DNA from: Cyanoderma ruficeps
Taxonomy: Eukaryota; Chordata; Aves; Passeriformes; Timaliidae
Reading direction: 5' to 3'
Assembly (NCBI GenBank): GCA_008694505.1
Contig: VZDJ01004378.1
Coordinates: 16,113,645 to 16,177,644, forward strand
DNA length: 64,000 bases
Every line of letters begins with the position of its first letter. Positions within the stretch are counted from its first letter, which is position 1. The notes below the pieces were generated by a model. That model was not told the DNA's origin and made no database searches. It saw only the letters and a program-made list of their open reading frames with translations. Shown piece by piece: positions 26,778 through 38,640 of the stretch. The position numbers and the translations under genes are program-made.

Positions 26778-27341
26778 TGGTTTAACTCCAGCCAGCAGCT
26801 AAGCACCCAACTCCTCACTTCCCCCTCCTCCTGCTCTCCACCGTGGGATGGAGAGGACTTGAAAGAGTAAAACTGAGAGAACTCATGAGTTGCAGTAAAG
26901 ACACCTTAATGGAACAGAATAGGAAGAAAATACTAATAATGACAGTAATTATAAAAAAACAAAAATATATACAAAAATGAGTGATGCATGAGGCAGGTGC
27001 TCACCACTCGCCAAGTGATGTCCAGACAGTCCCTGAGCAGCACCCCCTGACCAGGTTTGCCCCCAGCTGATATACTGAGCATGATGTTGTATGGTCTGGA
27101 ATATCCCTTTGGCCAGCTGGGGTCACCAGCTGTGGGGCTGTGTCCCCTTGCAACTTCTGGTGCCCCTCCAGCCTTCTTGCTGGCAGGGGGATGATAGGCT
27201 GAAAAGTCCTTGACATAGTGTAAATACCACTCAGCAACAACAAAAAGATCCATGTGATATCAACATTAAACTTAATCCAAAACACAACACTGAATAGTTA
27301 CTAGGAAGAAAATTAACTTTGTCCCATCCAAAACCAGGACA
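26778..27341 (-). mobile_element. solo LTR, avian ERVL type
   Basis: On the minus strand the element opens TGTCCTGGTTTTGGATGGG (ending at 27341) and continues with AGTTAATTTTCTTCCTAGTA, TCAAGGACTTTTCAGCC, GAAGGCTGGAGG, GGCCAAAGGGATATTCCA and CTCAGTATAT. It closes with CTCATGAGTT and GGCTGGAGTTAAACCA. This order is the one I know from the very common avian ERVL LTR. A TATA-like GTATAT lies at 27068-27076. The ATTAAA-type poly(A) signal is changed to ATTAAG at about 26904-26909. No gag, pol or second LTR adjoins it, so it is a solo LTR. The flanks (GAGTA left, GGGAT right) do not form a clear 5-bp target duplication, which fits an old insertion with an eroded end. Confidence 0.92.
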
Positions 27342-30289
27342 GGGATAAAGACCTGTATTCAGGCAATTAGCTCATATGAAAAATAGGACTGCAGCTTTGC
27401 ACATGATAATTTGAAGCAATCTGATCTACAAGAGAAAAAGATAATTCTGCAAAATACCACAGTTGGGTATTTTTGTCATTTGCTTATTGGAGATTTCTTT
27501 TTAGAAAAACATCTGCATTAGCATTAGCTATAATAAACTGCCATGGGTAAACTGTGATCATCTCAAGGGCAGCTTCAGCAGCAGAATGTACTAGTAAAAT
27601 GAGATTCAATGTAAGCTTGTACTCAGAATTGGACTATAAAATGGCACCAAGAGATGGAACCATTATTTATTATCTCTCCATTTTTATCTCAAATATAATC
27701 ATTTGTTTTCTAGGTGCAGACAGCACACTTACCCCCTCCTTTTCTGCCCTAAGCAGCTTACAGCAAGACTCCTAAGTGCATATAAAACGATGCTCAACTC
27801 CTCTGCAAATGGTGGCCTTGCACAGCTCTCCCTGGCTCTTATGGAGTGAACACTACACTGTCACCATGTAGAGCTGTGTTATCAACGTTTATCAATGTTT
27901 CCAAAAAATTCAGAAGAAAGCAACCTCTATAGGGCCTATACAGTCTTGCAGGCAGACCTGCTGTGTAAGGAAACTCACCTGCTGCTTTCCTTCTGTATGT
28001 AGCTAAATGCCCCCCGGCTGAAAAGGCCAAAAAAGTACCAGCTGGAAAAACCTCTCCCGGCTCCCATGTCTCCCTCCTCACTGACTCTGTCAAGCTCCTG
28101 AAATGAACAGTCAGTCACCACCCGGAAAGCAGCACCAAACAAGTTTCCCCAGAGACCACAGAAACTCCTGTGGGACTTCCTTCACATCATTAACTCACGC
28201 AACAACAGGCTGTACAGCTGCAGCCTGCCACCAACCTGGAGATTAAGGGGAAGATAACTACTCCATGGGCTATGAAAGAAGAAGGAATGCTTAGAGCAAA
28301 CAATAAGAAAAGCCTCCCTTGTGGTTTTTCCCTCCCTCTCATACACATTACACACAGTTAAAGGAGAGCTCTCTGCTTCCGCTCCCCCTTCCTCAGCATC
28401 AGGAGATTTCTTACTGCTATGTATTCTGTGTGCATCAGCAGCATCAAGTTTTGAACCAAACCTCAATGCACTGTCAGGTGAAAGGAATACTTGCTTTTTT
28501 TTTGAAATCACAATTCCAGTGACTTCAGCCACATCCAGTTCCAAAGTCCCTCTTTACTCTGATGAACATATTTTTAAAACATTCACCCTTGTGCTCTGTT
28601 ACAGAATATAACTGTTTGTAACTACTTTGTAGTTATCTCAGGACTACAGAATATGATAGCGGTATTTCATACACAGAAAGGCTTTTTTTTTTTAAACAAA
28701 ATGAGAAATTCTGCAAATAGAGCAAATACTGAAGTCATAGACTTTATATTCAATACCCTGGGAAAATCTGCATAGATGTTATATGGTACATAGGTTCTCA
28801 CTCTGTCTTTTTAAAACATTAGTCACTCCAGTTCTTTCTTGCTAGATGCATTCATAGCTTTTTTCCCCTGCACATTCTTCACTTTATTAATAATTACTGT
28901 AATGCATCATAATGCCATATAGAAATTTCAACATGATAGACTTCCACTGTAACTATTGTTCCAGTCTCAGAGGGAAAGATCTTCTGAGAGAGAATTAAAT
29001 CCCCTAAGAAGCTGCCATAACCCACAGACAATTAATATCATGAAAGGCCCAACAATTACCAGGTGACAGTATTCCATGCATCTCATATCAGAACTGAAGT
29101 GCAGAAAGCTGCTGAGCTTCCAGTGCTGCCCTGCAAGGCAGGGATTGAAAGCAGATGTCAGGTGGATACTTTCCACCAGGCACCATCAGTCTCTACAGCA
29201 GGAGAGATGATCTGACAGACTGACCAGTGGTAAAGGCGACAGTCTGCTGACCTCACCTTCATAGCTGTGGCCCACTGCTCTGGAAGATGATGCCAAAGCC
29301 CTCCAAAGCAAACCAGAGACTGTAAAGAAGGAATACTACCAACCATCAAAGTGCATCAGAGGCAACATAAGAGCATGGGAAACTTCTCGGTCATCAAGCT
29401 GTTCTGAAGAACATGAGCAAAATGGTAAGTTTGGGAAATCTGAGTTGGCATTTCCCCTATAAGAAGGGGGAAAAATATCTAAGAGTAGTTTGAATGAAGT
29501 AGGTGTCTGAAGAGAGTGTAACTGGCAAGGCAATGACCTGGACAGTCTCCTTCACAAGAAGAGTAAAAAGCAGCATGGCATCAACTTGTGGGAGAATCTG
29601 GAAAGCAAACTCACTTCTAATTAAGTGTTGTTTAAATAGTAAGGTTATGAGCAGTCCTATTAATTCCAACAGGGGATGAGCAGTAACAGGGCTGAATTCA
29701 GAATGCAAATTCTCTTTGCTAAGAAAACAGTCAAACCCCAAAGCTCCTTAAAAGTTTTTCCAGGAATTGCACACCTCTTTGAAGTATTTTTCATTTTGCC
29801 CAACTTAATAAGTCACCCATTTCAGATGGTGATCCTGCTTCTTCTTTTATCTAGTCCAGTGGATCTGAAAATGCTGTATTATTCTTAGTGTAATGGAATG
29901 TTTGGTAAATTGACAAGCCCAGAAAAACAGAGAATTCCTAAATTCAAGTAAAATAGTCTTAGTTCTTCATCCCTATCTCACATCATGTTTTCTAAAACAA
30001 TCCTCCCTCCCATTTCATATTCAGTTTGCCTATCCTTTCCCTAATATTATACCAAAAGACAGCAGACACTATCCACAACAGCTTCACATGGGACACACAG
30101 TCTTTACAAAACTTAGCAAGATTCTTGTTCTTTGCAATGGTATCACGCCACTAAGCTGCTTAATTTATCACCCACTAAAAATGAACACTGATTCTGCTCT
30201 GCAGCACAGCTGCTTAGCTTATTTCCTGTTTTTCATTTGACTTTTCCTTCCCAGCTGTGGCTTCCACTGAATACCATCTCACTTCAGAC
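27342..30289. other. noncoding; one candidate splice-flanked segment
   Basis: Mixed AT-rich sequence. A 39-base minus-strand segment (27979-28017) has strong splice-like borders and is listed separately. Reading frames of up to 120 codons (for example 28182-28544 minus) have no recognisable domains. T-runs occur at 28494-28503 and 28683-28693. Confidence 0.5.
27979..28017 (-). other. candidate 39-nt exon (splice signals only)
   Basis: On the minus strand a pyrimidine-rich acceptor (ACTTTTTTGGCCTTTTCAG) ends at 28018. After 39 bases a near-consensus donor follows (CAG|GTGAGT, exon end 27979). The segment is open in two frames (for example GHLATYRRKAA). It is on the GRIP1 strand and upstream of the GRIP1 coding exon, so an upstream 5'UTR exon is conceivable. 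I do not recognise the peptide, and chance occurrence of paired signals in 64 kb is quite possible. Confidence 0.2.
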
Positions 30290-31040
30290 CCTTATCCTAA
30301 TTCATCCAGAATATTTTGAATTCTGTCCTGTCTTCAAAACATTCATAACCCCTTTCAGTTGAGCACCATGCACAATTTTCCTAAGTATTTTCAAATTCAT
30401 TACGGAAATCATAAAAGAAATGCTGAAGAGAACAGGGCACATGACAAAGCCCTTGAAAAAATGAATTCCCACCACTTGGACTATCAGGTCATTGAAAACC
30501 AAAGATTTACTGCAGTTTTTCAACCACTGCAGAAGTCACTTTAGAGATACCTCATTTAAATTACTTCCCTGGTTTGCATAGTACAATGTCAAGTGAAATA
30601 GTGTCAAAAGCCTTACTAAAGTCAGAATGCATCACATCTAATACTTCTTTCTTAGACTTTCTGCCAGTTCGTCTGTCAACACTGGAAGTTGAACTAGCTC
30701 AACATAATTTGTTCTTGACAAATCCATTTGGGTATTCCCTTGCTACTTGCTAAGTACTTGCAAATTATTTAATAATTAATTCCATTTTTTGCAACACCTG
30801 TTTTATAGTTACCAATAACTTCTCTTTCTGTGTTAGAGAAGGCATCCATCTCTGCCCCTCCCTAGTCCTCTAAAGTGCATTTCTCTTCTTCCAAGGCTTC
30901 TTAAAAACCCTAATGACTCGAAGATTTTTTAGCTGATTTCTAACTACTCTGAAGTACACTCCAACAGACACCCCTGATTTGAAACAACCTAAACCTGTAG
31001 TCTCCTCTTCTACATTCTTTGCCACACTTTTGGTTTCCTT
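30290..31040 (-). mobile_element. ancient CR1-type LINE relic, reverse transcriptase region
   Basis: The minus strand encodes DFSKAFDT at 30623-30600, the classic RT palm motif of CR1/L3-type non-LTR elements. It is preceded by PKWICQEQIM (about 30735-30700), matching the fingers region upstream of it. Lower coordinates (30300-30450) match the sequence downstream of the palm motif. Stops and frameshifts separate these islands, and divergence from the young CR1 copies here is much greater. Upstream limits near 31040 rest on weak similarity. Confidence 0.7.
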
Positions 31041-34000
31041 CCTAGACAGCCCCAAGCACTGATCATGTTAGCTTCTCCCCTCCATTTCTCTTTCCTGCCC
31101 CAGTATCCCTTCTTCCTCAAGTAAGAAGCTTTTCATTGGAGACGGGTTGTGTCTTCCCATAACCTCTAGTTTTCTTGAAAAAAAACCCAACATTACAGCT
31201 GGGCACGGCTGCTGATGCACTCTCTCTTGCTAAATTTTGAAGACATTTTGTGGCAATTCCATAAAGACACATCAGTGGAGTAGGAAGGCTTAGAGATCCT
31301 CCTTTTATATGGTGCTGGCTGGAGCCAGCCAGTCTAGAAGGGGAGCAACTGCTCTCTGTGAAAGAGCAGCGATGACAATACCCCTTCCCACGGGGAGTGG
31401 GGAGGGGATGGGCAGCCGTAAATTCTGAATCAGCACATCATCCACATCCCTGACAAAGCACTTCTGCGGTGTCTGTGTGCTTCTGGATTGGCCTCAAGGG
31501 CTGCATCCGGGCCCTGGATGCACAAACTCAGCACGGAGGTGGCAAAAGAAACAACACTGATATTTTAGAAGCAATGTCACAGGCTGAGGACAATGCTATT
31601 TTTGCTTTTAAATCAGCATTGAGATCATGCGAAAACCAACTTGCATTGCTTTTTGGTGAATGCTAGGGAGAGTCAGGAAACTGTAGCAACTGCAGCTACA
31701 GCTGTGTGAAATTGGTGCACATGACAGAAGAACTGACCCAGCAGCCTTGTACACACAGTCCCTGCGCTGCCAGCATCACACTGCTGTGGTGAACCTCATT
31801 CTGCAAATCATTTCAAGCTGTAGAAAACCAAATGTCAGTCTAACGTTGCTGGCCACTGATTTTCATAAAAGCCAGTTGAAACAGGAAATTGTATATTGTT
31901 TCAGTTCATTCATTCAGGGGACATATGAATTCTCAGACTGCTGAACAAGGGAGAGATGCCGCTTCCTCTCAAGTGAGAGAGAATGAGAGACTGAAATAAA
32001 AGAAAAAATGTATATTTAATTATATATGCCCCAATGGAGCCACATTCTAGTGCCCAACATACAGGGCTCTTTATCATTTGAACTAAGCAACAATTTTAAC
32101 TCTTCAGCAGCTGCAGAAAGCTGTTTCACCAAGGTGCATTTCTGAAGAGACTGGAGGAGCTGCTGCCTATTGCCTGAAGTGGCAATGAAGCAGGAGCAGA
32201 GCTAAATATATGAAAAAGCTTCGCTTACATAAAATATTCCTATGAGGGGACCACCTGCTGTTTATGCCTGGCAAAGAGTAAAAAGCTGTGCTGCAGGTGC
32301 AGCAAGACAACACTGATTTGTAACAAACCTGCAGGAGCCACTGGAAAGCCACAATGCAGCAATGTGAGCTTTAGCAGCTCTTTGGACACAAAGCAAAGCA
32401 CAAGGTGATGACCTACACACCAGCTCAAGAGCAATTAGCCTGGGAACTGCAGCACATTCACCATTATACTGAAGTGCACTGGAGGATGCTCATACAAAAT
32501 AGAATTCTGCAGTGCTTGTTAAGCATTCTCAGTCTGGGAGGAAAAGTGGGAAAAAAGAGGAAGAGAAGGGAAGAACAAAATAGATATGAATGGGAAATAA
32601 TTATTCAAGGCTAAGATACTAAGATATAATGCAATAAAACATCTCATTTTTTTGAAGCATACTCTCATAACCACACTCTACGCAGTATCAGCATTTTCAT
32701 TTTTATCTATTTCCAAGCATTTATAACCAAACTCTACAAATGTGTTTGTGGTGAAAACCTCAAAGCCTCAGCCTGAAAGAAGCTTTTAATTATTGTCAAA
32801 TAATTTATTTGTCTGAACAAAACAGTAATAATAAAAAATTGTAAAATTTAGAGCTCCTAGCCTGTACTCTCTCTGTTCAAGGCCTTAAATTTAATTGTAG
32901 CACACTGCTGCAACCAATTTAACTTTTTCTTTTTGTAATTAAACATTTTTGGTTCTTTATTACTTTCCTCCTATCTCCCCCATACAGTTTTCCTTTCGTT
33001 TCATGCCACATCTTTTCCTCTGTGAATTCAGCAAGTACTTCTCATTTTATTTCTTTCCACTTCTCTCCATCAAGTTCACTTGCCTCCAAAACACTTGTTT
33101 CTCTCCCTCAAACCATCCCATCTCACATTGCACAGGCCTGTTTCCTAAATGTATCCTCTGCCTCTCTCATTCATGATAGTGAAACCAAAATCAAGACACA
33201 GAGGTAAAACAGCCCTTCTAGCATTTATGGCAAGAAAGAAATATCCCATCATTGAAGAGGAACTGCTCCCCTCCATCTTTCTTGACATATGAAGATGATG
33301 GAGGAGAAAAGCATTGCATAAGTTGCATTAGCCCTGTCACTGTGCCCAGCATGCCTCAAGCATGAGGGCATCTCTCAATTTTTTTAAAAGGTAAGATGGG
33401 GAAAGGGTAACTTAACAATTTTATCTGATTTGAGATTCCCTGACTCACTTGGTTAGAAAATGTTACCGTAGCAAAACTGACGCACTACACCTCAAGCCAA
33501 AGAGGCTTTTGAAGCCTTTAGACAGGCAAGTCTCCCAAGTGCTTCTCCTACTTTTTACCTCAGTAGTACCCTTAAACCCCTTGACCTATTCATGGCTTTA
33601 GACACTACGGCATTATAACATACTGAAAAATTACTAATGCAGACATTGGACCTGTAAATTGGCACTGCTTTTCTTTGGGGATGTTTCACTTTTAATACTC
33701 ATTTTAAAAACTTGGCAGCGTTAGGATCTGGGACTTGATACTGGAAAGACAATTCTTACAGCATTCCTGACACAAGAGATTGGCCAGAGGTCATTTTGGG
33801 TCATTCAACTTGAAAGTCTATGCCTGCCTTAAAAAACCGTAACAGTTGAGGATTTAATTTTTAAGCACTAAGAATCATAAAAACAATATTCTAGTTAAGC
33901 TACACTCCCCCCCTCCCCAAAACAACAACAACAACAAAAACTTCACCACATAAAAATCCCAAGAAAACATAATGCTTAGGAGTAATGTCCCAGAACACAA

Positions 34001-36000
34001 CAGCTATCTGTCACACTGCTGATAGTCAGAGCACACAGACTATTTACTCCTTTGCAAGCTTGGTGGATAACCAGCATGGCTCACAGTGCATCACGTAGAT
34101 TGAAACTATCGCCACACATCATAAACAAAACCTTATCCTACTGAAAAGCTTTAGAACAAACAGTACTTCTCCTCCAGTCACATATTTGCTGAAATACTTG
34201 GACTCTGGATACACTTCTATTTCTGTGACAGCCTGTATTTATTGTTGTCATTCAGCTCCAAATCTGATGCACAGCAGCTTTCAGGTGACTCTGGGGATGG
34301 TGCAACTTGAAATGACAGGTTGTCGCTAACAGCACTCACAAATTGTTATTAGGTCATAGTTTACAATGATTTTACTAATACAGTGTCCCCACTGCAAAAG
34401 ATATTGAGTTTCTGATGTACAGTTCAAATACCCCTAACTTCTCCAGCCATTGTGGACTCTGGAGGCCACATTCTGACTCCACAAGGCTTGCCCCATGCTT
34501 GTCTCTGATTAATGCAACTTTTACATCGTTTCTGCAATTCTCCTCTCTCTCAAACATACCATTCCGTATTTATCTCATCCTCCTCTCTCCTATTGCTGAA
34601 GCTCGTTTTAATTGTCTGTTACTTCTATATGTTAAAGGCAAATGAGTAAGATCCTCCAGCTGATACAGAACTGAGCTTCATTCCTGCATCCTCTACAGCT
34701 GTGTGACCCTTTTCAAATCCCTTAGGCAGAGCTCCAAGGCATAATGATATAGTATGTCTAGAAAAATCACACGCACTAGACAGCTGCATCTCTGGTGGGC
34801 CCTGCCCACAATCCCACAACGTGCTCACCAACAGCTGAAAGGAAGTTCTGGTGGCATATACCCAGCCTGACTCACACACTCCAGAGCACCCTGAGCAATG
34901 CCAAACCACTGCTCAGAAGCAAGAATTGAGATTCATACCATGGTCAGTTCTGGGAACCCATAAGTAAAGGCTGAGTACACCTGATAAAACTGTACTCCTA
35001 CACCATTTTAAATCATGGATGATCGGTAACTCTAAAAGTTAAAAAGCCAAATTATGTTTCCAAACGTAATCTGAAACAGTGAGTGTAGCACACCATGTGT
35101 GTGTAAACCCCAAAGAGCCTACAGTGCTGGACGGGGCAGAGATGGGCAGAAAGGACAAGGAGTCAATCCAACAACTCCAGTCCAAGCCTGTTGGAAAGCT
35201 CACCAACAACCAAACATCACATCACGGGAGCTGAAATACAATGAGGTTTTAGATCACATTTCTATTGTTTTTTTAATAAGACACAGGTAAATAATTTAAG
35301 CATTTGTTGAGACAAATAATCAATGCAATTAAAAAACTACTCCAGAGGTCTGGATAAAATACATTTCTATATGCAAATTTTTCCAGTTTTCTGCACCTCT
35401 ATAAAAGTGTACCTATTGTCTTCTTATGTTTGCTCATTAATTTAACTGCGTAGTGCTTATTAGACAGCAAATACTTCTTTAAAATGCATTTAATTTTTTC
35501 ATACTTCTACATTTGGGCATAATTAAGTTACCAAATATCTGTTTCTTTAAGCTCTGGTTTTCACATTTTTTCTTCCCTGTGGCTTACCAGCTTGCTTTTG
35601 CAGAAAGAGGAGATGAAAAAACTCAATTAAAGCTTTATTTACAATGATCATATTTTTTATTCTGAAAAATGGAAGCTACATGTAGACATTTGCAGTCATA
35701 ATGAAAAAAACCCAACCAGATGGTTTGAAAAAGGAACTGATTAATTCCACTGTAAAATACGACTCAGAGATACAGAAGATCTCCAACAGTGTTTGCAATG
35801 AAAACCTTAACTTTTAGGGTTGAAAAGCACAATAACATGCCTAATTAGTTCTCCCAATTTGGTAGAGAAACAACACCCAGCAAAGTTGTATTTCTTGAAT
35901 GGACTGACACGATATTAAAAAAATAAATTTAAGCATTTCATCAAAATAGCAATCAGGGTATTTGGAAAACAGGACACATTTTGAATAAAGCAAGTACTTT
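31041..36000. other. noncoding; nothing specific recognised
   Basis: AT-rich sequence with a CAA-type microsatellite (33920-33937, after a C run at 33907-33917). A weak MIR-like phrase (CAGCTGTGTGACCCTTTTCAAATC near 34697-34720, shown here only as a pointer) is too short to annotate. No exon was recognised. Confidence 0.5.
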
Positions 36001-36355
36001 ACAAGGGACTGCAAGAGGGAGCTGGGACTGTTCAGCCTCAAAAAGAGACAACCGAGAGGGGATCTCATTGATGTCCATCAGTATCTGAAGGGAGGATGTC
36101 AAGAGGATGGATCCAGGCTCTTCTTGGTGGTGCCCAGCAACAGGACAAGAGGCAAGGGGCAGAAAGTGATGCACAGGAAGTTCCACCTGAACATGAGGAA
36201 GAACTTCTTTACTGTGCAGTGACCATACACTGGAACAGATTGCCCAGACAGGTTGTGGAGTCTCCCTCACTGGAGATATTCAAGAAGTGTCTGGATACAG
36301 TCCTGTGCAATGTGCTCTGGGATGACCCTGCTTGAGCAGGGAGATTGGACCAGAC
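36001..36355 (+). mobile_element. CR1 LINE, part 1 (before LTR insertion)
   Basis: Matches the 3' half kilobase of avian CR1 in the forward direction: GGGACTGTTCAGCCTC (36024-36039), TATCTGAAGGGAGGATGTCA, GTGCCCAGCAACAGGACAAG (36130-36149), TTCTTTACTGTGCAGTGACC, GCCCAGACAGGTTGTGGAGT (36242-36261) and CCTGCTTGAGCAGGGAGATT (36328-36347). The similarity stops abruptly at GGACCAGAC and resumes at 36662, because another element has inserted here. Confidence 0.95.
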
Positions 36356-36661
36356 TGTCACTCTGATCTTTTTCAGCCTTCTGATGTTTGCATTTTTGTA
36401 GTGGAGTTTCTCACAGATTTTCATGTAAATAAAGTGATGTTATTGTAAACTGTCCTTCTTGTTTATCATTCCTCTCTTGAGGAAGGACAACTGATGGACT
36501 TCTAGTTTGACCACTGTGGTAGGAGAGGTGGCAACCTCATTGTCCAATCTGTGGTCATTGTCCAAAATCTATATAAACCGAAGCAGAAAAATAAACTTTC
36601 CTCTTTTTGCCCTGACGACCTAACCGTGTGCATGTCGTTCATTTTGTGTCCTATAGCGACA
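36356..36661 (+). mobile_element. solo LTR nested in CR1 (short avian endogenous retrovirus LTR)
   Basis: Seen: a 306-bp block interrupts the CR1 3'UTR. It begins TGTCAC and ends GCGACA (inverted ends with one mismatch, standard TG...CA). It is flanked by CCAGAC (36350-36355) and CCAGAT (36662-36667), a 6-bp target duplication with one substitution. Inside, TATATAAA at 36570-36577 and AATAAA at 36590-36595 give a promoter and poly(A) signal in the order expected for U3-R-U5 on the plus strand. Known: 6-bp duplications and short LTRs are typical of alpharetrovirus-like and other class II (ERVK-like) elements in birds. No internal retroviral sequence is present, so this is a solo LTR from recombination. 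The exact family is not recognised. Confidence 0.85.
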
Positions 36662-36712
36662 CCAGATGACCCACTGTGTCCCCTCCAACCTTACTCATTC
36701 TATGATTCTGTG
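36662..36712 (+). mobile_element. CR1 LINE, part 2 (3' end after LTR insertion)
   Basis: Resumes the CR1 at CCAGATGACCCACTGTGTCC, then CCTCCAACCTTACTCATTCT, and terminates ATGATTCTGTG before an A-run. Joining it to 36001-36355 with one copy of the 6-bp duplication gives a continuous CR1 3' end, which proves the order of insertion (CR1 first, LTR second). Confidence 0.93.
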
Positions 36713-38559
36713 AAAAAAAAAACATGTTACGTTAAGAGGAAAGAAGAAAGACCTGCTTATCTTTTTTTGACGACTTTAGAAAAGGATCAAAATTAGGAAC
36801 ATGTATTATCATAAATCTAGATAAAGTCTCCAAGTTAAGAAGTTCAGTAAATGCAATTGGGAAAATTTCATAGAAATTTTAAGTCTCAAAATTATGAAAC
36901 CCACAAACTTGAATTAAATGTTTTGTAAACAGTATTAGACATAGGAATTAAAAAAAAAACCAACAAAACACACCATCCTGTATAGGAGTCCAGTTAAGGG
37001 AGTGAGGGAGGAAGGGGGGGACAGGGCAGCATATGGCAATGACAGAAATCAAAATCTGGTGGATTATTACACTAGACAAAGAAAATATACAATTTTATTA
37101 TGTTACAGGATAGTCTTACATATAAAAAATGTACGCAGTACCTACTCTACACTTATGCCATTGGCACTGAAGCAATAACTGTTTACAAACTAAAACTCTT
37201 TAAAATGAAAGGAAGGGACAAAGGATGAAAATTTGGGGTTTAAAAAAGATTTAAATTGAACTGAATCAAGATGAGGAAAGGATTCACCAGCTACAGAGAT
37301 AAAGAAGTCATCACAAAATGTATGCCAAACTTTTGTCCTTGTAGTGAAGATTATTTGCTATTACTAAAACCAATACAACAAAATCTTCTAATTGGCGAGC
37401 ACAAGCAATGCAAAAGGAAGGATCTAGAAAAGCTTGTGTTGACTGTAGGACCAAGGAAAACTATAAACAGGGAGTACAGTGGTAACTGAAGAAATGTACA
37501 GGGTAAAACATGCTAGAATTTCTATTTATTTTTTGAAGTTATTTTTCAAAATACAGACATTTCCAAATACTTTTGCCTGTCAAGTCAGACTTGAATGCAA
37601 GCTATTCTCTGGACACAGCGATGTCCCATGACAACTTTTCCATGCAACATCAGTCAAGAACTAGAACGCCTAAGCCAACGGCTGTTGGGTGATCCAAACC
37701 AAGGGAATTCATTCAAATGGAAATGACTATGTATTGAATAATTAATTAACACAACAGTAAAAATTATTACAAATGCATTCTAGCGTAATGAAATACCAAA
37801 CTATGAAAAACAAGCTGCAAGGCCAAGTGCGGGCTTAATGCAATGAGCACAACACTTCATGCGATTATAGAAACAAATTAAGTTATTTCAAGTCTGAATT
37901 TAGTGTCTATGTAACAAAATGAAGCATGTTACTTTTCTTTTTTCTTGGAGAAATAAATAACATAAACATTACTCTAAGAATTCTGAAACATCTAAACTTG
38001 AAATGAACTACGACATTTTGACATTTATATCACACTGAATATGAAAACCAACAAAGAATAGGGACAGAAAAGTATAATTCATATTTCAAATAGCAGACTA
38101 GGAAAGGAACAGTGATAAAACAAAACCGATGTCTTCAATATTACCCGATCTTCATTGTGTTTTTGAAGTTTCAGTGAAACCATCAGTGCAAAGCTGTATA
38201 TAACCAAAAACCCCAAATTATTGTCAATTTTGTAAGCTAAATTTCTTTTGTGCCTCTCTGAAAGCTTTTTAAAATTAGTTTAATTGTTAAGGACAGTTAT
38301 TCTTCAGTAAAATGAGGCTTTTAAATACTTTATCATTTGTCTCAACATGTTGCTAAGCTGAAAATTATTTTCAGTTTCTTAGATTAAATGACTTTCTACT
38401 GTGCTGAAAAGCAACAGAATAAAATGCCTTATCACTGTGGGTTTTTTTATAACTGCTTCAGGAAAATAAGCTTTGTGTTAAAGCCATGCTTAACTTCGCT
38501 TTATGCACAGCAGACCTCTGTGATTGCTCTTGGTCATGGTATAACCCCAGACAGCAGCC
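36713..38559. other. noncoding; nothing specific recognised
   Basis: AT-rich sequence with a few short A-runs (36713-36722, 36949-36958) and a G-run (37014-37020). No exon or repeat family was recognised. Confidence 0.55.
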
Positions 38560-38640
38560 AAGAACACCTGGGGAACTCACTGCCAAAGAATGCTGTTGTT
38601 GCTTAATGTTTTCCAAGAGGAAAATGGATGACAACATAAA
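38560..38640 (+). mobile_element. possible ancient CR1-like 3' fragment
   Basis: GGGGAACTCACTGCCAAAGA followed by ATGCTGTTGTTGC and, after a gap, TTTTCCAAGAGG resembles the motif in old amniote CR1 3' regions (GGAACTCACTGCCACAGGATG, then GTGG.GGC, then TTCAA.A). Only about 80 bases align by eye. The preceding GGTATAACCCCAGACAGCAG looks a little like the end of the ERVL LTR, but not enough to call. Confidence 0.4.

Noticed and set aside
28182..28544. 120-codon minus-strand frame
   Set aside because: No recognisable domain, and overlapping plus frames of similar length show the region simply lacks stops by chance.
34690..34730. MIR-like core phrase (GCTGTGTGACC)
   Set aside because: Too short and without flanking MIR similarity; could be chance.
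38524..38560. Resemblance of GGTATAACCCCAGACAGCAG to the end of the ERVL LTR
   Set aside because: Similarity lasts about 30 bases and the adjoining sequence fits an old CR1 end better.
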